40,327 bases of DNA from CAZUVM01 sp964623885 (GTDB lineage Bacteria; Verrucomicrobiota; Verrucomicrobiia; Limisphaerales; UBA8199), in the NCBI GenBank assembly GCA_964623885.1, contig CAZUVM010000091.1, positions 1-40,327 of the forward strand, written 5' to 3'. Within the stretch, counting starts at the first letter, position 1; each line of letters opens with the position of its first letter. Below are positions 1-8,306 of this stretch, piece by piece. The notes below the pieces were generated by a model. That model searched no databases and had not been told where the DNA came from. It was given only the letters and a program-made list of their open reading frames with translations. The position numbers and the translations under genes are program-made.

Positions 1-100
1 TATCAATATTGCCTGGAATGCTGTACAGCTTTTTCCACGTCTGCTTGAAATAGCCAAACAAAGAAAATTTATATGACAGCCGCCGAAAGAATTCACTCAT
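1..100 (-). CDS. Partial CDS, N-terminus of unknown protein in polysaccharide cluster
   Basis: An open minus-strand frame begins with ATG at 100 and runs 33 codons to the window edge without a stop, starting MSEFFRRLSYKFSLFGYF. Its ATG shares four bases (ATGA) with the stop codon of the upstream SDR gene, the typical arrangement of a translationally coupled operon gene, and this is the main support for the start. The visible N-terminus is basic and aromatic. It is too short to assign to a family; in this context a glycosyltransferase or methyltransferase is plausible, but that is a guess from the neighbours only. Confidence 0.6.
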   Translation of the reverse strand, partial: MSEFFRRLSYKFSLFGYFKQTWKKLYSIPGNID

Positions 101-1116
101 GGCAACGCAGGGGTTCTTGGCTCAGGATCGGCCCGCTGAAGTTCGGAGCGGTTCTCCAGTTCGGCATTGACGAGATCGGTTATAGTAGTCTCAAACGTCC
201 AGCGGCGTTTCCATTCCAGCTCAGTCTCGGCTTTGGCAGGTGACCCACACAACCCGGTGACTACCTGCTGCGCCCGATCATTTCGAGCAGTGGTTTTTAC
301 ATATTCGTGATAATCGAGTCCGGCCGCTTTGAACGCACAATGGACGAGGTCCGTGACGCGGTGAGGCCGACCTGAGGCAAACACAAATTCACCTGGCGCG
401 GCTGCTTTCAAAGCGAGGCAAAACCCCCGAATGAAATCTCGCGCGTCGCTCCAATCACGCTCAGCGTCAAGATCGCCGAGTTGGAGCTCTTTTGCGCGAC
501 CGTTTTTAATATCAGCCACGGCGCGAGCCACTCGGTTGCTGAGGTAATTCGGAGGGCGCAGGGGCGATTCGTGATTGTAAAGGATGCCAACCGAAACAAA
601 CTGGGAATACTTTTCCCGGTGCAAGCGCGCGAATTGATCGGCGGCCAGCTTGGCGATCCCATAAGGCGTAACCGGCTGGCGCGGGGTCATCTCGTTCTGG
701 GGCGTGTGCGTTGGAATTCCGAAAACTTCGCTGGAAGAGGCCAGAAAGATGCGGGCATCCGGGCAAAGCTCGCGGGCGGCTTCAAGCAACCGCAGCGTTC
801 CCAGAGTGATCGCCAGCACGCTTTCTTCCGGCACGGCGAAGCTTTGCCGTGAATCGGTTAAGCCTGCCAAATGGTAAATCTCCGCAGGGCGTGCTGCTTT
901 GAGGAAGCGAACGAGAGAAAACGGATCTTCCAGCGAACCATTGTACCACTTCACAGCTCGCATGTGCTCCGGGCTGAATCGCCGGCGCAACCCAGGTTCC
1001 TCGCGGTCAAACGGGAACTGCAGCAGCCCATGTAGCTCACAACCCTGCTGCAAAAGCCAGCGGGCCAGATACGTGCCGTCCTGGCCGGCGATCCCCGTAA
1101 TTGCCACGCGCTTCAT
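97..1116 (-). CDS. GDP-mannose 4,6-dehydratase-like SDR (second paralogue)
   Basis: This 339-residue extended short-chain dehydrogenase has an N-terminal Rossmann GxxGxxG motif (residues 8-14, GIAGQDG), a serine run SSS at 127-129, and the catalytic pair Y152/K156 (TPYGIAK). The later segments YNHESPLRPPNY and GDLDAERDWSDARDF are hallmarks of the Gmd subgroup, which converts GDP-D-mannose to GDP-4-keto-6-deoxymannose in the cytosol. It is clearly a diverged relative of the gmd copy at 2585-3598 and lacks the usual RRAST loop after strand 2. It may act on a different nucleotide sugar, or as an epimerase or reductase on the Gmd product. It lies downstream of the C-methyltransferase gene on the same strand and overlaps the next gene by 4 bases. 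The family is secure; the exact substrate is not. Confidence 0.88.
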   Translation of the reverse strand: MKRVAITGIAGQDGTYLARWLLQQGCELHGLLQFPFDREEPGLRRRFSPEHMRAVKWYNGSLEDPFSLVRFLKAARPAEIYHLAGLTDSRQSFAVPEESVLAITLGTLRLLEAARELCPDARIFLASSSEVFGIPTHTPQNEMTPRQPVTPYGIAKLAADQFARLHREKYSQFVSVGILYNHESPLRPPNYLSNRVARAVADIKNGRAKELQLGDLDAERDWSDARDFIRGFCLALKAAAPGEFVFASGRPHRVTDLVHCAFKAAGLDYHEYVKTTARNDRAQQVVTGLCGSPAKAETELEWKRRWTFETTITDLVNAELENRSELQRADPEPRTPALP

Positions 1117-1209
1117 GTATTTGGTATTGCTGCCGTGACCGGCGCACGGAGGCAGGACATTGGGCTGAGCTTTCCGAAAGTGTCTTCGGTTCCCGAATCC
1201 ATGATTCTC

Positions 1210-2469
1210 TTAGGCGCCTACCAGTTGAACCTGCGGCATTGGCAAGACGAACTTGCCTCCACGCGAGAGAAACGCCTGTTCGCGCCGTTTGAATTCGTCA
1301 ATAAAATGCCAGGGCAATACGAAGTAAAAATCTGGTTTTTGTTTGCGCGAGTCCTCCTCCGAGATGATCGGAATGTTCGTGCCTATCGTTTTTGAACCCC
1401 ATTTATCGGGATTGCGGTCAGCTATGGCCGGGAGGAGAGCCGGTGTGAGGCCACAATACTGGAGCGTGATGTTCCCTTTCGTGGAAGCGCCATACCCGTG
1501 TACAAGTTTCTTCTGTGCTCGCGCCTTTTTCAGGAATGCCTGCACATCTCGGCGAATCTTGCGAATGTTTTTGCGAAATATCGCGTAAGGTGCGTCGGTA
1601 TCCAGTGCCAGATCAAATTCCTGCAATCGCAGTTTCTGCACTCGTTCACGTGCCTCTTGGGATGGGCGTGTTTTCCCCGCGTGACCGACCACAATTCGGA
1701 AACTGCCGCCGTTAATATGATTCAGCGTCACATCCACGACTTCGAGTTGGTGTTCTGCGAAAAGCCGTTCCATCGCCGCCAACGAGTAGTATTCAAGATG
1801 CTCCTGACAAATCGTATCGAAGCTATTCATCTCCAGCATCGTTGGTAAATAGCTCAATTCGAGAATCCAAATCCCATCCTCATCGAGCAAGGCTTTGATA
1901 TCGCCAACGAAACTGTGCGGATTCTCCAGGTCATAAAACATGGCTATCGAAGTGATAACCTTTGGCTTCTGCTCGCCGCAGACGGAGCGAACGGCGGACG
2001 CCGAGAAGAAATCGTTAATGACTTCCAACCCACTGCCGCTGGCCCGAGCAGCAACGTTAGAGGGATCGATCCCCATCCGTCGCAACTGGGGCGTTTGATA
2101 CGATTTCAGCAGCGTTCCATCATTGCACCCGATATCCAGCACCAGGTCCCCAGCCTGTAATTGAATATTTGACTCAGCCGTCCGAGCGATATCGGCCAGG
2201 TTGTCGCGCATTGTCTGGTTGATGCCCGAGCGGTACCAGTACGATGCATAAAGAACCTTGGGCGGAACTGAATGCCGCAGTTGCACGAGCCCACAAGCCT
2301 GTTCGTCCTTGGCGGGATCGCAGCGGACTAAATCCAACGGCGTTTGCCTCTGCACCGGCGGGGGTCCATTGGGATTGGCAAAAGCCCCGGAAAGGTACTG
2401 ATCGCCCAGTGATACCACCGGCGTCAGGGCGCGGCTGCCGCAGATCCGACAAGTCGAACGAGTGACCAA
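1210..2469 (-). CDS. TylC3-type sugar C-methyltransferase (class I SAM)
   Basis: The protein has three recognisable parts. The N-terminus is a Cys-rich zinc-binding segment (CRICG, then LGDQYLSGAF and further cysteines), as in Methyltransf_13. The centre is a SAM-binding Rossmann domain with motif VLDIGCNDGTLLKSY. The C-terminal domain carries the conserved HGYGASTKGN block of Methyltransf_14. This three-part family transfers a methyl group to a carbon of a keto-deoxysugar nucleotide, giving branched sugars. It follows gmd by about 115 bases. No in-frame ATG precedes the zinc motif: the start given is TTG at 2469, and GTG at 2496 is an equally weak alternative. Neither has a clear Shine-Dalgarno. 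The frame stays open upstream into gmd, but that extension is a shadow of gmd and is excluded. Confidence 0.85.
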   Translation of the reverse strand: MVTRSTCRICGSRALTPVVSLGDQYLSGAFANPNGPPPVQRQTPLDLVRCDPAKDEQACGLVQLRHSVPPKVLYASYWYRSGINQTMRDNLADIARTAESNIQLQAGDLVLDIGCNDGTLLKSYQTPQLRRMGIDPSNVAARASGSGLEVINDFFSASAVRSVCGEQKPKVITSIAMFYDLENPHSFVGDIKALLDEDGIWILELSYLPTMLEMNSFDTICQEHLEYYSLAAMERLFAEHQLEVVDVTLNHINGGSFRIVVGHAGKTRPSQEARERVQKLRLQEFDLALDTDAPYAIFRKNIRKIRRDVQAFLKKARAQKKLVHGYGASTKGNITLQYCGLTPALLPAIADRNPDKWGSKTIGTNIPIISEEDSRKQKPDFYFVLPWHFIDEFKRREQAFLSRGGKFVLPMPQVQLVGA

Positions 2470-2584
2470 AATGGGCGAAAACGAGAGCGCTGACACGGGT
2501 GAAAAGTTGGCAAAACGACTTATAGCGGGCAAGGGCAAACCGAAGTGCGAACTATGCCACCGAGTTCTTGGCGGCGACGTGCTG

Positions 2585-3598
2585 CTAACTGGTGACTTTG
2601 ATCCGCCCTTCCTGGTGCGCCTTAAGCAGGGCAATATCCGCATCGACCATGAGTTTAACCAGGCCCTTGAAGGTAGTCCTGGGCTTCCAACCCAGTACGC
2701 GCTGGGCTTTGCTGGCGTCGCCAATCAACAGATCCACTTCGGCCGGGCGCAAGTAGCGAGGGTCGTGCACAACATATTTGTTCCAATCCAGCCCCACATG
2801 CCGGAAGGCTTCCTCCAGGAATTCACTGACCGAGTGCGTCTCGCCGGTCGCTACTACGTAATCATCGGGCTTGTCCTGCTGCAACATCAACCACATGGCT
2901 TCAACGTATTCTTTGGCGTAACCCCAATCACGTTTTGCGTCGAGGTTTCCCAAGTACAATTTGTCTTGCAGGCCGGCCACGATATGCGCCACGGCTCGCG
3001 TGATTTTACGCGTGACAAAAGCCTCTCCTCGCCGAGGCGATTCATGGTTGAAGAGGATGCCGTTTGAGGCGTGCAGGCCATACGCTTCGCGGTAATTAAC
3101 AGTTGCCCAGTAGGCCGCCACTTTTCCCACGGCATACGGGCTACGGGGATGAAATGGCGTTGTCTCGGTCTGAGGTACTTCGCGCACTTTACCGTACATC
3201 TCGCTCGAAGACGCCTGGTAAAATCGCGGTCGCAGCCCGGTGTAATGGATTGCCTCGAGCAGTCGAAGCGTGCCGGTGGCGTTCGCATCCATGGTGTACG
3301 CCGGGTTATCGAAACTGACCCGAACATGGCTTTGCGCGCCAAGATTGTAAACCTCGTCCGGTTTTACCCTTACGAGCAATTGTGCCAGCGATCCCGCGTC
3401 GGAAAGATCGCCGTAATGCAGCAGCAGTCGAGTCTCGGATAATTGAGGGTCCGACCATACGTCATCCAGCCGATGCCGGTTAAAAGTGCTGGCACGTCGG
3501 ACAATCCCATGCACTTCGTATCCCTTACCCATGAGAAGCTCGGCTAAATACGAACCGTCCTGGCCGGTGATCCCCGTGATCAGTGCTTTTTTCGACAT
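2585..3598 (-). CDS. gmd: GDP-mannose 4,6-dehydratase
   Basis: This 337-residue protein catalyses GDP-D-mannose to GDP-4-keto-6-deoxy-D-mannose, the entry step to GDP-fucose, rhamnose and related sugars. It has the Rossmann motif GITGQDG at residues 9-15, the RRAST loop near 34-38 that binds NADP in this family, the SSSEMYG segment near 130-136, and the active-site Y155/K159 (SPYAVGK). The downstream block GNLDAKRDWGYAKEYVEAMW is diagnostic of Gmd. The length is typical. The start is ATG at 3598; the frame is open 15 codons further upstream, but MSKKALITG matches the family start. The gene lies 45 bases after the SGNH-hydrolase stop and precedes the C-methyltransferase, so the Gmd product is probably methylated at carbon by that enzyme. 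Confidence 0.96.
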   Translation of the reverse strand: MSKKALITGITGQDGSYLAELLMGKGYEVHGIVRRASTFNRHRLDDVWSDPQLSETRLLLHYGDLSDAGSLAQLLVRVKPDEVYNLGAQSHVRVSFDNPAYTMDANATGTLRLLEAIHYTGLRPRFYQASSSEMYGKVREVPQTETTPFHPRSPYAVGKVAAYWATVNYREAYGLHASNGILFNHESPRRGEAFVTRKITRAVAHIVAGLQDKLYLGNLDAKRDWGYAKEYVEAMWLMLQQDKPDDYVVATGETHSVSEFLEEAFRHVGLDWNKYVVHDPRYLRPAEVDLLIGDASKAQRVLGWKPRTTFKGLVKLMVDADIALLKAHQEGRIKVTS

Positions 3599-3643
3599 AA
3601 AACCGGCATAAAGTTGCCAGAGCCGTCCGCGATGACAAGCCAA

Positions 3644-5305
3644 TTAGGGGGGGCCAATGGCGGGCGAATGCTGCGCCAGCGCTTTCTGCAAAACCGGTTT
3701 GATTCCCGCGAACACATTTTCCGCCATTTGCAGCTCGCCCTGATGGTTGAAGTGAACCAGATCGATGAACTGGTTTGGGTCCCCGTCCAGGTGCGGGTGG
3801 GTTTCGATCAACGTGATGTTCGTGAAATCTTTCGCCAAGTGGTCAAGCAGCTGAGAATTCGCCGCGTTCGCCTGAATCATTCGATATGGCAGCGGGGTAC
3901 GAGAATGGAAGAATTCGACCACCTCCGGAGGGCTGGACTTATTGGCCGCCATGCAGAAATCACAGAGTGCCAAGTTGATGTGGTTCGTGGCAGCAATTTC
4001 AATCAATTCGCGGTAAGCCTTCGCCAGCGGCGTTTCCATTAAACTCGAAAAGGTAGGTTCTTTGGAGGGAACATCGCCCGCGTGCGCGCGGCGGTAAAGC
4101 ATCAGCTTGGCCCGGTATTCACAGTCGGCCAGCAGGCGCAGCGGCCGCGGCCGATATGCGGGCGGCAATTTTCCGGAAGTCTTCGGCACAGCGGGATCAA
4201 GCAGATGAAACCCGTTGATGCCATGGTAACAAATGATCAAGTCAGGCTTGAGCGGCAAAATCTGCGACGGGAACCGTTTCAGGTTCAATGCGAGGTCGGC
4301 GCTAGGCAGCCCGGCATTGATAACTTCGACTGGCTGTGCCGGTTTAAGCCGACCGCGGATCAATTCTTCGAGCAACTCTGGCCACGGCAGATCATCGGCG
4401 TTAATCGTAAACCCGAACGTGGTGGATTCGCCGATCACTACGATCCGGTAGGCATCGCCTTTGACCTTTGGTATTTCCTGGCCACGAAATCCAAGGCTGT
4501 TGATCACAATGTGGCTCTGGACCAGCCAGCCCTCGCTGTTGGGGCGCAGTCGCAAAGGCACCAGCGCCTGTGGCTCGTAAACCAGCACTTTGGCCGAAAG
4601 CGCCAGCCATTGATTCCAAAAATAGTCCCACCAAGCTTCAAAGCCGGCCGGATTTTTTTGCGCCGCCTGGTAGGTCGAGTATTGCTTCAGAACTTCAGGA
4701 TCCGCGAACGTTTTGTGCGCCGGATGCAGCAAGAAGTCGGCGATCGGCAAGCCAGCGCACAACAGCATCAGCGTGATAGCAAGCTGAATTGCGAAGGCGG
4801 GCAATCGAAACGAGATCAGGCTCACGACAACGGTTCCTACGGCAGCTGCCAAGCCTGCATAGAATGGCCCCCGCAGGTTTTGCGCATAGGTTGATGCCAG
4901 CCAAACCAGTGTGCCGGCCCAGAGCCAGGTCATTGCCGGTAGCTTCCGGGTAGCAGGGATATTCGAGAGTCTTTCTTGGTTCTTGAAGGGCCAGAGCGCT
5001 GCCCCCAATAACCAGGCTACCACGGCGTAATAGGGATCGCGGTAGCTCTCCAAAGGCACCTTATTTCCCGATGTGACGAGAGTCATGATCCCAATCGAGG
5101 CGGTTGAGAACCAGATCAGAATCAGACTCGGACCGGGGTTGCGTTCCTCGCTCACAATGGCCGCCACAGCTCCGCAGCTCAACAGCGACGCGCTCAGCAA
5201 CAACACCCATGGGAGTTTCGCCCAGTAGCACAGCACCAAGGCACAGGCAAGCGCCACCGCTTGTAGCAGAATCACCGGTTGAAAATCACCAATTGAGAAT
5301 CTCAA
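3644..5305 (-). CDS. Multi-pass membrane protein with SGNH/GDSL hydrolase domain
   Basis: This 553-residue protein has about six hydrophobic segments in residues 10-195 and then an extracytoplasmic-looking SGNH hydrolase domain. Visible blocks are SLGFRG at 270-275, the nucleophile block IGESTTFGF (Ser294), the second block INAGLPSAD (Gly332), YHGING (Asn364), and the terminal Asp/His block DLVHFNH (Asp516, His519). SGNH enzymes of this architecture in polysaccharide clusters usually add or remove O-acyl groups. The best start is TTG at 5305, since no ATG is available before the first membrane segment. It leads the minus-strand cluster and is divergent from vgrG. Fold and topology are well supported; acylation versus deacylation is unknown. 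Confidence 0.82.
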   Translation of the reverse strand: MRFSIGDFQPVILLQAVALACALVLCYWAKLPWVLLLSASLLSCGAVAAIVSEERNPGPSLILIWFSTASIGIMTLVTSGNKVPLESYRDPYYAVVAWLLGAALWPFKNQERLSNIPATRKLPAMTWLWAGTLVWLASTYAQNLRGPFYAGLAAAVGTVVVSLISFRLPAFAIQLAITLMLLCAGLPIADFLLHPAHKTFADPEVLKQYSTYQAAQKNPAGFEAWWDYFWNQWLALSAKVLVYEPQALVPLRLRPNSEGWLVQSHIVINSLGFRGQEIPKVKGDAYRIVVIGESTTFGFTINADDLPWPELLEELIRGRLKPAQPVEVINAGLPSADLALNLKRFPSQILPLKPDLIICYHGINGFHLLDPAVPKTSGKLPPAYRPRPLRLLADCEYRAKLMLYRRAHAGDVPSKEPTFSSLMETPLAKAYRELIEIAATNHINLALCDFCMAANKSSPPEVVEFFHSRTPLPYRMIQANAANSQLLDHLAKDFTNITLIETHPHLDGDPNQFIDLVHFNHQGELQMAENVFAGIKPVLQKALAQHSPAIGPP

Positions 5306-5406
5306 TCTTGGCCCCCGAGGGCTTTCCCCATCCTGCCAGTGACTCAGGCAAGAAGCGAGATGGTTATCGGTAGTGGCGCGGCCCGAGGCGAGGGCCAGGG
5401 TTACTC

Positions 5407-5436
5407 TTTACTCATTTTTTTGTGGTAGCGTATGTT
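5407..5436 (+). promoter_or_regulatory. Weak sigma-70-like promoter candidate ahead of vgrG
   Basis: In the 184-base divergent gap between the SGNH-hydrolase gene and vgrG there is TTTACT, an 18-base spacer that includes a T tract, and TATGTT. Each hexamer matches 4 of 6 consensus positions. It lies about 54 bases before the vgrG start and points towards it. No convincing Shine-Dalgarno is seen before the vgrG ATG at 5490. The rest of the gap shows nothing recognisable. Confidence 0.25.
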
Positions 5437-5489
5437 TCTCGTTGCACTTTTTCCCACATTACGTAAAGTAACAGCACTAAACCACCGTA

Positions 5490-7721
5490 ATGCCGCCGAA
5501 ACAAGAATCTCGGTTATTGGCCATCGAGACTGCCCTCGGTCCTAACGTTTTGGCTGTCAGGTCCATATCCTATCGCGAAGAAATCAGCCGTTTGTTCCAA
5601 ATCGATGCCGAGCTTAGCAGTGAGGACTCCGACATCGACTTCGATCAGGTCATCGGTAAAACGGCGACCATACGCCTGGAGATAGGTCAGAAAGGCAAGC
5701 GGTACTTCAATGGCTACGTCAGTCGCCTCACCCAGGCCGGCAACCAGGGCGGTTACGCCCATTATCGCGCAGTGATCGTCCCTTGGCTCTGGCTGCTGAC
5801 GCGCACTTCCGATTGCCGGATTTTCCAGGAGAAAACTATCCCCGATATCATCGAGGAAGTGTTCAAGCATTACGGTTTCAACGATTACGAGCTCAAGCTC
5901 AGCAGCACCTATCCCAAATGGGAGTATTGCGTCCAGTACCGGGAGACGGCCTTTAACTTCGTGAGCCGCCTGATGGAGCAGGAGGGCATCTATTATTTTT
6001 TCAAACACGAAGATGGCAAACACACCCTGGTTCTGGCCGACTCCATCAGCGCCCATAACCCTTTTCCCGATTACGCCGATATACCTTTCGTGGAGCTCGA
6101 AGAAGGTGCTGCCGGTCGTGAGGCGATTACCCAATGGGCCCTGGAAAAGGAAGTTCAACCAGTCTCGACGGCCTTGAACGATTTCGATTTTAAAAAGCCC
6201 AAAACGTCCCTGCTCGCCACTTCCAAGACCAACCGCAAGCACGGCAAAGCGGAATTCGAGATTTATGATTTTCCGGGCGAATACCTGGATAACGGGGAAG
6301 GGGATCGACTTGCCGATGTGCGTCTCAACGAGCTGCAGACGAACTATGAATTCGCCCAGGGCGACGCTTCTGCGCGCGGCCTTTCCGCGGGTTTCACCTT
6401 TAAGCTCAAGAATCATGGGCGCCAGGATCAAAACCGTGAATACCTCGTCACTAGCGTTAATTTGCAAGCGGAGGCGGGTGAGTTCGCCACCGGCCAGGGA
6501 GAAGCGAGCACTGATGAGTTCTTTTCCTGTAGCTTTTCGGCGATTCCCAAGGCACAGCAATTTCGGCCCGAACGCCTGACGCCTAAGCCCATTGTGCAAG
6601 GCCCGCAGACCGCGATCGTTGTCGGCCCGGGCGGTGAGGAGATTTACACCGACCAGCACGCCCGTGTGAAAGTGCATTTCCACTGGGACCGCCACGACAA
6701 ATCCGACGAAAATTCCTCCTGTTGGGTGCGCGTCTCACAGAATTGGGCCGGAAAATCCTGGGGCTCCATTCACATCCCGCGCATCGGCCAGGAGGTCATT
6801 GTCGAGTTTCTTGAAGGCGACCCGGACGAACCCATTATCACCGGTCGCGTCTATAACGCCGACCAGGTCCCGCCCTACGGTTTGCCCGGCAACAAAACTC
6901 AAAGCGGCCTGAAAAGCCGTTCCAGCCAGGGTGGCGGTTCGGCCAACTTTAACGAAATCCGGTTCGAGGACAAAAAGGGCAGCGAAATGCTGACGGTTCA
7001 TGCCGAAAAAGACCAGGAAATCAGCGTGGAACATGACGAATCGCACTCGGTCGGAAATGACCGGACCAAAACCATCGACCACGACGAAACCACTCACGTA
7101 AAGCACGACCGGACCGAAACGGTTGATAACAATGAAACCATCACCATCGGGGTGAACCGCACTGAGAAAGTCGGCAGCAACGAAGACATCACGATTGGTG
7201 CGAACCGTACCGAAAAGGTTGGCGCCAATGAAAAGATTGATGTAGCCGCCAATCGCACTCGAAATGTTGGCGGTAACGAGAGTGTCACTGTCGCAGTTGC
7301 ACGCACGCATAATGTTGGAGCCGCTGAGGCCATCAACATAGGCGCCGCACAAGCCATCAACGTAGGCGCCGCCCAGACTATCAACGTAGGGGCTATGCAA
7401 TCCATTTCAGTCGGCGCCAACCAATCCACAAACGTCGGCGCCGACCAATCGAACAGTATCAGCTCGAATCAGACCGACAACGTCGGTAAGAACCGCACCA
7501 CCGAGGTTGGAGAAAACGACACCTTGAAGGTCGGGAAGGTTCTGGCGATCGAAGCGGGGGACGAAATCGCGATCAAAACCGGCGATGCGCTCATCCATAT
7601 GAAAAAGGACGGTACGATTCAAATCAAGGGCAAGGACATCAGCATCATTGGGTCGGGCGACATCACGGTTAAATCTGACAAAGACATTACGATGAAAGGA
7701 AACAATATCAAACAGAACTAG
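5490..7721 (+). CDS. vgrG: VgrG/TssI spike protein
   Basis: This 743-residue protein is the trimeric spike of a type VI secretion or related contractile apparatus. Residues 1 to about 340 resemble the phage gp27-like base (FNFVSRLMEQEGIYYFF is the typical Phage_GPD block). An OB-fold like gp5 follows at about 380-460 (RVKVHFHWDR, then CWVRVSQNWAGKSWG and IPRIGQEVIVEFLEGDPDEP). The C-terminal 250 residues are a beta-helix built of short repeats of the type VGxNxTxx, ending in IKGKDISIIGSGDITVK. There is no obvious extra enzymatic domain, so this VgrG is a carrier rather than an evolved effector. It opens a same-strand cassette of adaptor, PAAR-like toxin and immunity candidates. Sheath and baseplate genes are not in the window. 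Confidence 0.95.
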   Translation: MPPKQESRLLAIETALGPNVLAVRSISYREEISRLFQIDAELSSEDSDIDFDQVIGKTATIRLEIGQKGKRYFNGYVSRLTQAGNQGGYAHYRAVIVPWLWLLTRTSDCRIFQEKTIPDIIEEVFKHYGFNDYELKLSSTYPKWEYCVQYRETAFNFVSRLMEQEGIYYFFKHEDGKHTLVLADSISAHNPFPDYADIPFVELEEGAAGREAITQWALEKEVQPVSTALNDFDFKKPKTSLLATSKTNRKHGKAEFEIYDFPGEYLDNGEGDRLADVRLNELQTNYEFAQGDASARGLSAGFTFKLKNHGRQDQNREYLVTSVNLQAEAGEFATGQGEASTDEFFSCSFSAIPKAQQFRPERLTPKPIVQGPQTAIVVGPGGEEIYTDQHARVKVHFHWDRHDKSDENSSCWVRVSQNWAGKSWGSIHIPRIGQEVIVEFLEGDPDEPIITGRVYNADQVPPYGLPGNKTQSGLKSRSSQGGGSANFNEIRFEDKKGSEMLTVHAEKDQEISVEHDESHSVGNDRTKTIDHDETTHVKHDRTETVDNNETITIGVNRTEKVGSNEDITIGANRTEKVGANEKIDVAANRTRNVGGNESVTVAVARTHNVGAAEAINIGAAQAINVGAAQTINVGAMQSISVGANQSTNVGADQSNSISSNQTDNVGKNRTTEVGENDTLKVGKVLAIEAGDEIAIKTGDALIHMKKDGTIQIKGKDISIIGSGDITVKSDKDITMKGNNIKQN
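7317..7460 (+). repeat. Six 24-bp tandem units in the vgrG beta-helix region
   Basis: Six in-frame 24-base units encode residues 610-657, each of the form G-A-x-Q/E-x-x-x-V/I (for example GAAQAINV, GAAQTINV, GAMQSISV, GANQSTNV). Units 2 and 3 are nearly identical at DNA level, which suggests recent duplication. They continue a more diverged octapeptide series that begins near 7045. The likely effect is to lengthen the VgrG needle by whole beta-helix turns. Confidence 0.8.
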
Positions 7722-7748
7722 AACCCAGAAAGTTTCACCGACGTCCCT

Positions 7749-8297
7749 ATGAAAAAAACTGCTTTGCTGGACGCCCAATACTCGGCGCACGGCCATAATG
7801 CTTTGGCGGACCTGCTCGATTCGCCTCTCCACCACACGGCCGAAAGTTCCGACGCGGGCCAGCGACCAGGCGATTGCGCCACTCTGGTTGGTAAACTAAT
7901 CGGGTTTGCGGCCTCGGGCTTGCCCCTGGTGGACTTCGAAGGTAATCCCGAGCCCAACCCTCTGCCAGCCAGGCATACCTGCACAGTTTCTTCGATGGAT
8001 ATCGGTCGGGAAGCCGTGCTCCTTTTTGAACGTGACGACATCTGCAAACCCATCCTGCTGGGCTTCCTGCAGCTCCCTAGCGCAGCGAACAACAGCGCCG
8101 ACAACTCGAAATCAATCAGCGCCACGCTCGACGGCAAGCAAGTGACGCTAACGGCCGAAAACGAAATCGTTCTGCGCTGCGGCAAAGCAAGCATCACGCT
8201 TACGCGGGCCGGCAAGGTCCTTATCAACGGCGAGTACCTGTTGAGCAAGTCCAACGGTGTGAACCGTATCAAAGGGGGCTCCGTCCAAATCAACTGA
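7749..8297 (+). CDS. DUF6484 domain protein of VgrG cassette
   Basis: This 182-residue protein has a central block ATLVGKLIGFAASGLPLVDF, then VSSMDIGREAVLLFE and KPILLGFLQ near residues 45-115, matching my recollection of DUF6484. That family is found beside VgrG genes. The C-terminal 65 residues (KQVTLTAENEIVLRCGKASITL, then GKVLINGEYLLS) read like short beta-helix strands similar to the tail of VgrG itself. No signal peptide or membrane segment is visible. The gene starts 27 bases after vgrG and ends 9 bases before the next gene, so co-transcription is near certain. The role is not established; a spike- or cargo-associated structural part is a reasonable inference. The family call is from memory of motifs, not a search. 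Confidence 0.78.
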   Translation: MKKTALLDAQYSAHGHNALADLLDSPLHHTAESSDAGQRPGDCATLVGKLIGFAASGLPLVDFEGNPEPNPLPARHTCTVSSMDIGREAVLLFERDDICKPILLGFLQLPSAANNSADNSKSISATLDGKQVTLTAENEIVLRCGKASITLTRAGKVLINGEYLLSKSNGVNRIKGGSVQIN

Positions 8298-8306
8298 CCG
8301 CCTGCT

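Noticed and set aside
2470..2724. N-terminal extension of the C-methyltransferase into gmd
   Set aside because: The extension is read from the gmd coding sequence in another frame and has no resemblance to the methyltransferase family.
5514..6695. Long minus-strand frame antisense to vgrG
   Set aside because: It mirrors vgrG codon structure, has no recognisable motif and would lie fully inside a certain gene.
7045..7560. CRISPR-like or minisatellite array
   Set aside because: The repeats are in frame, encode beta-helix octapeptides of VgrG, and have no spacers.
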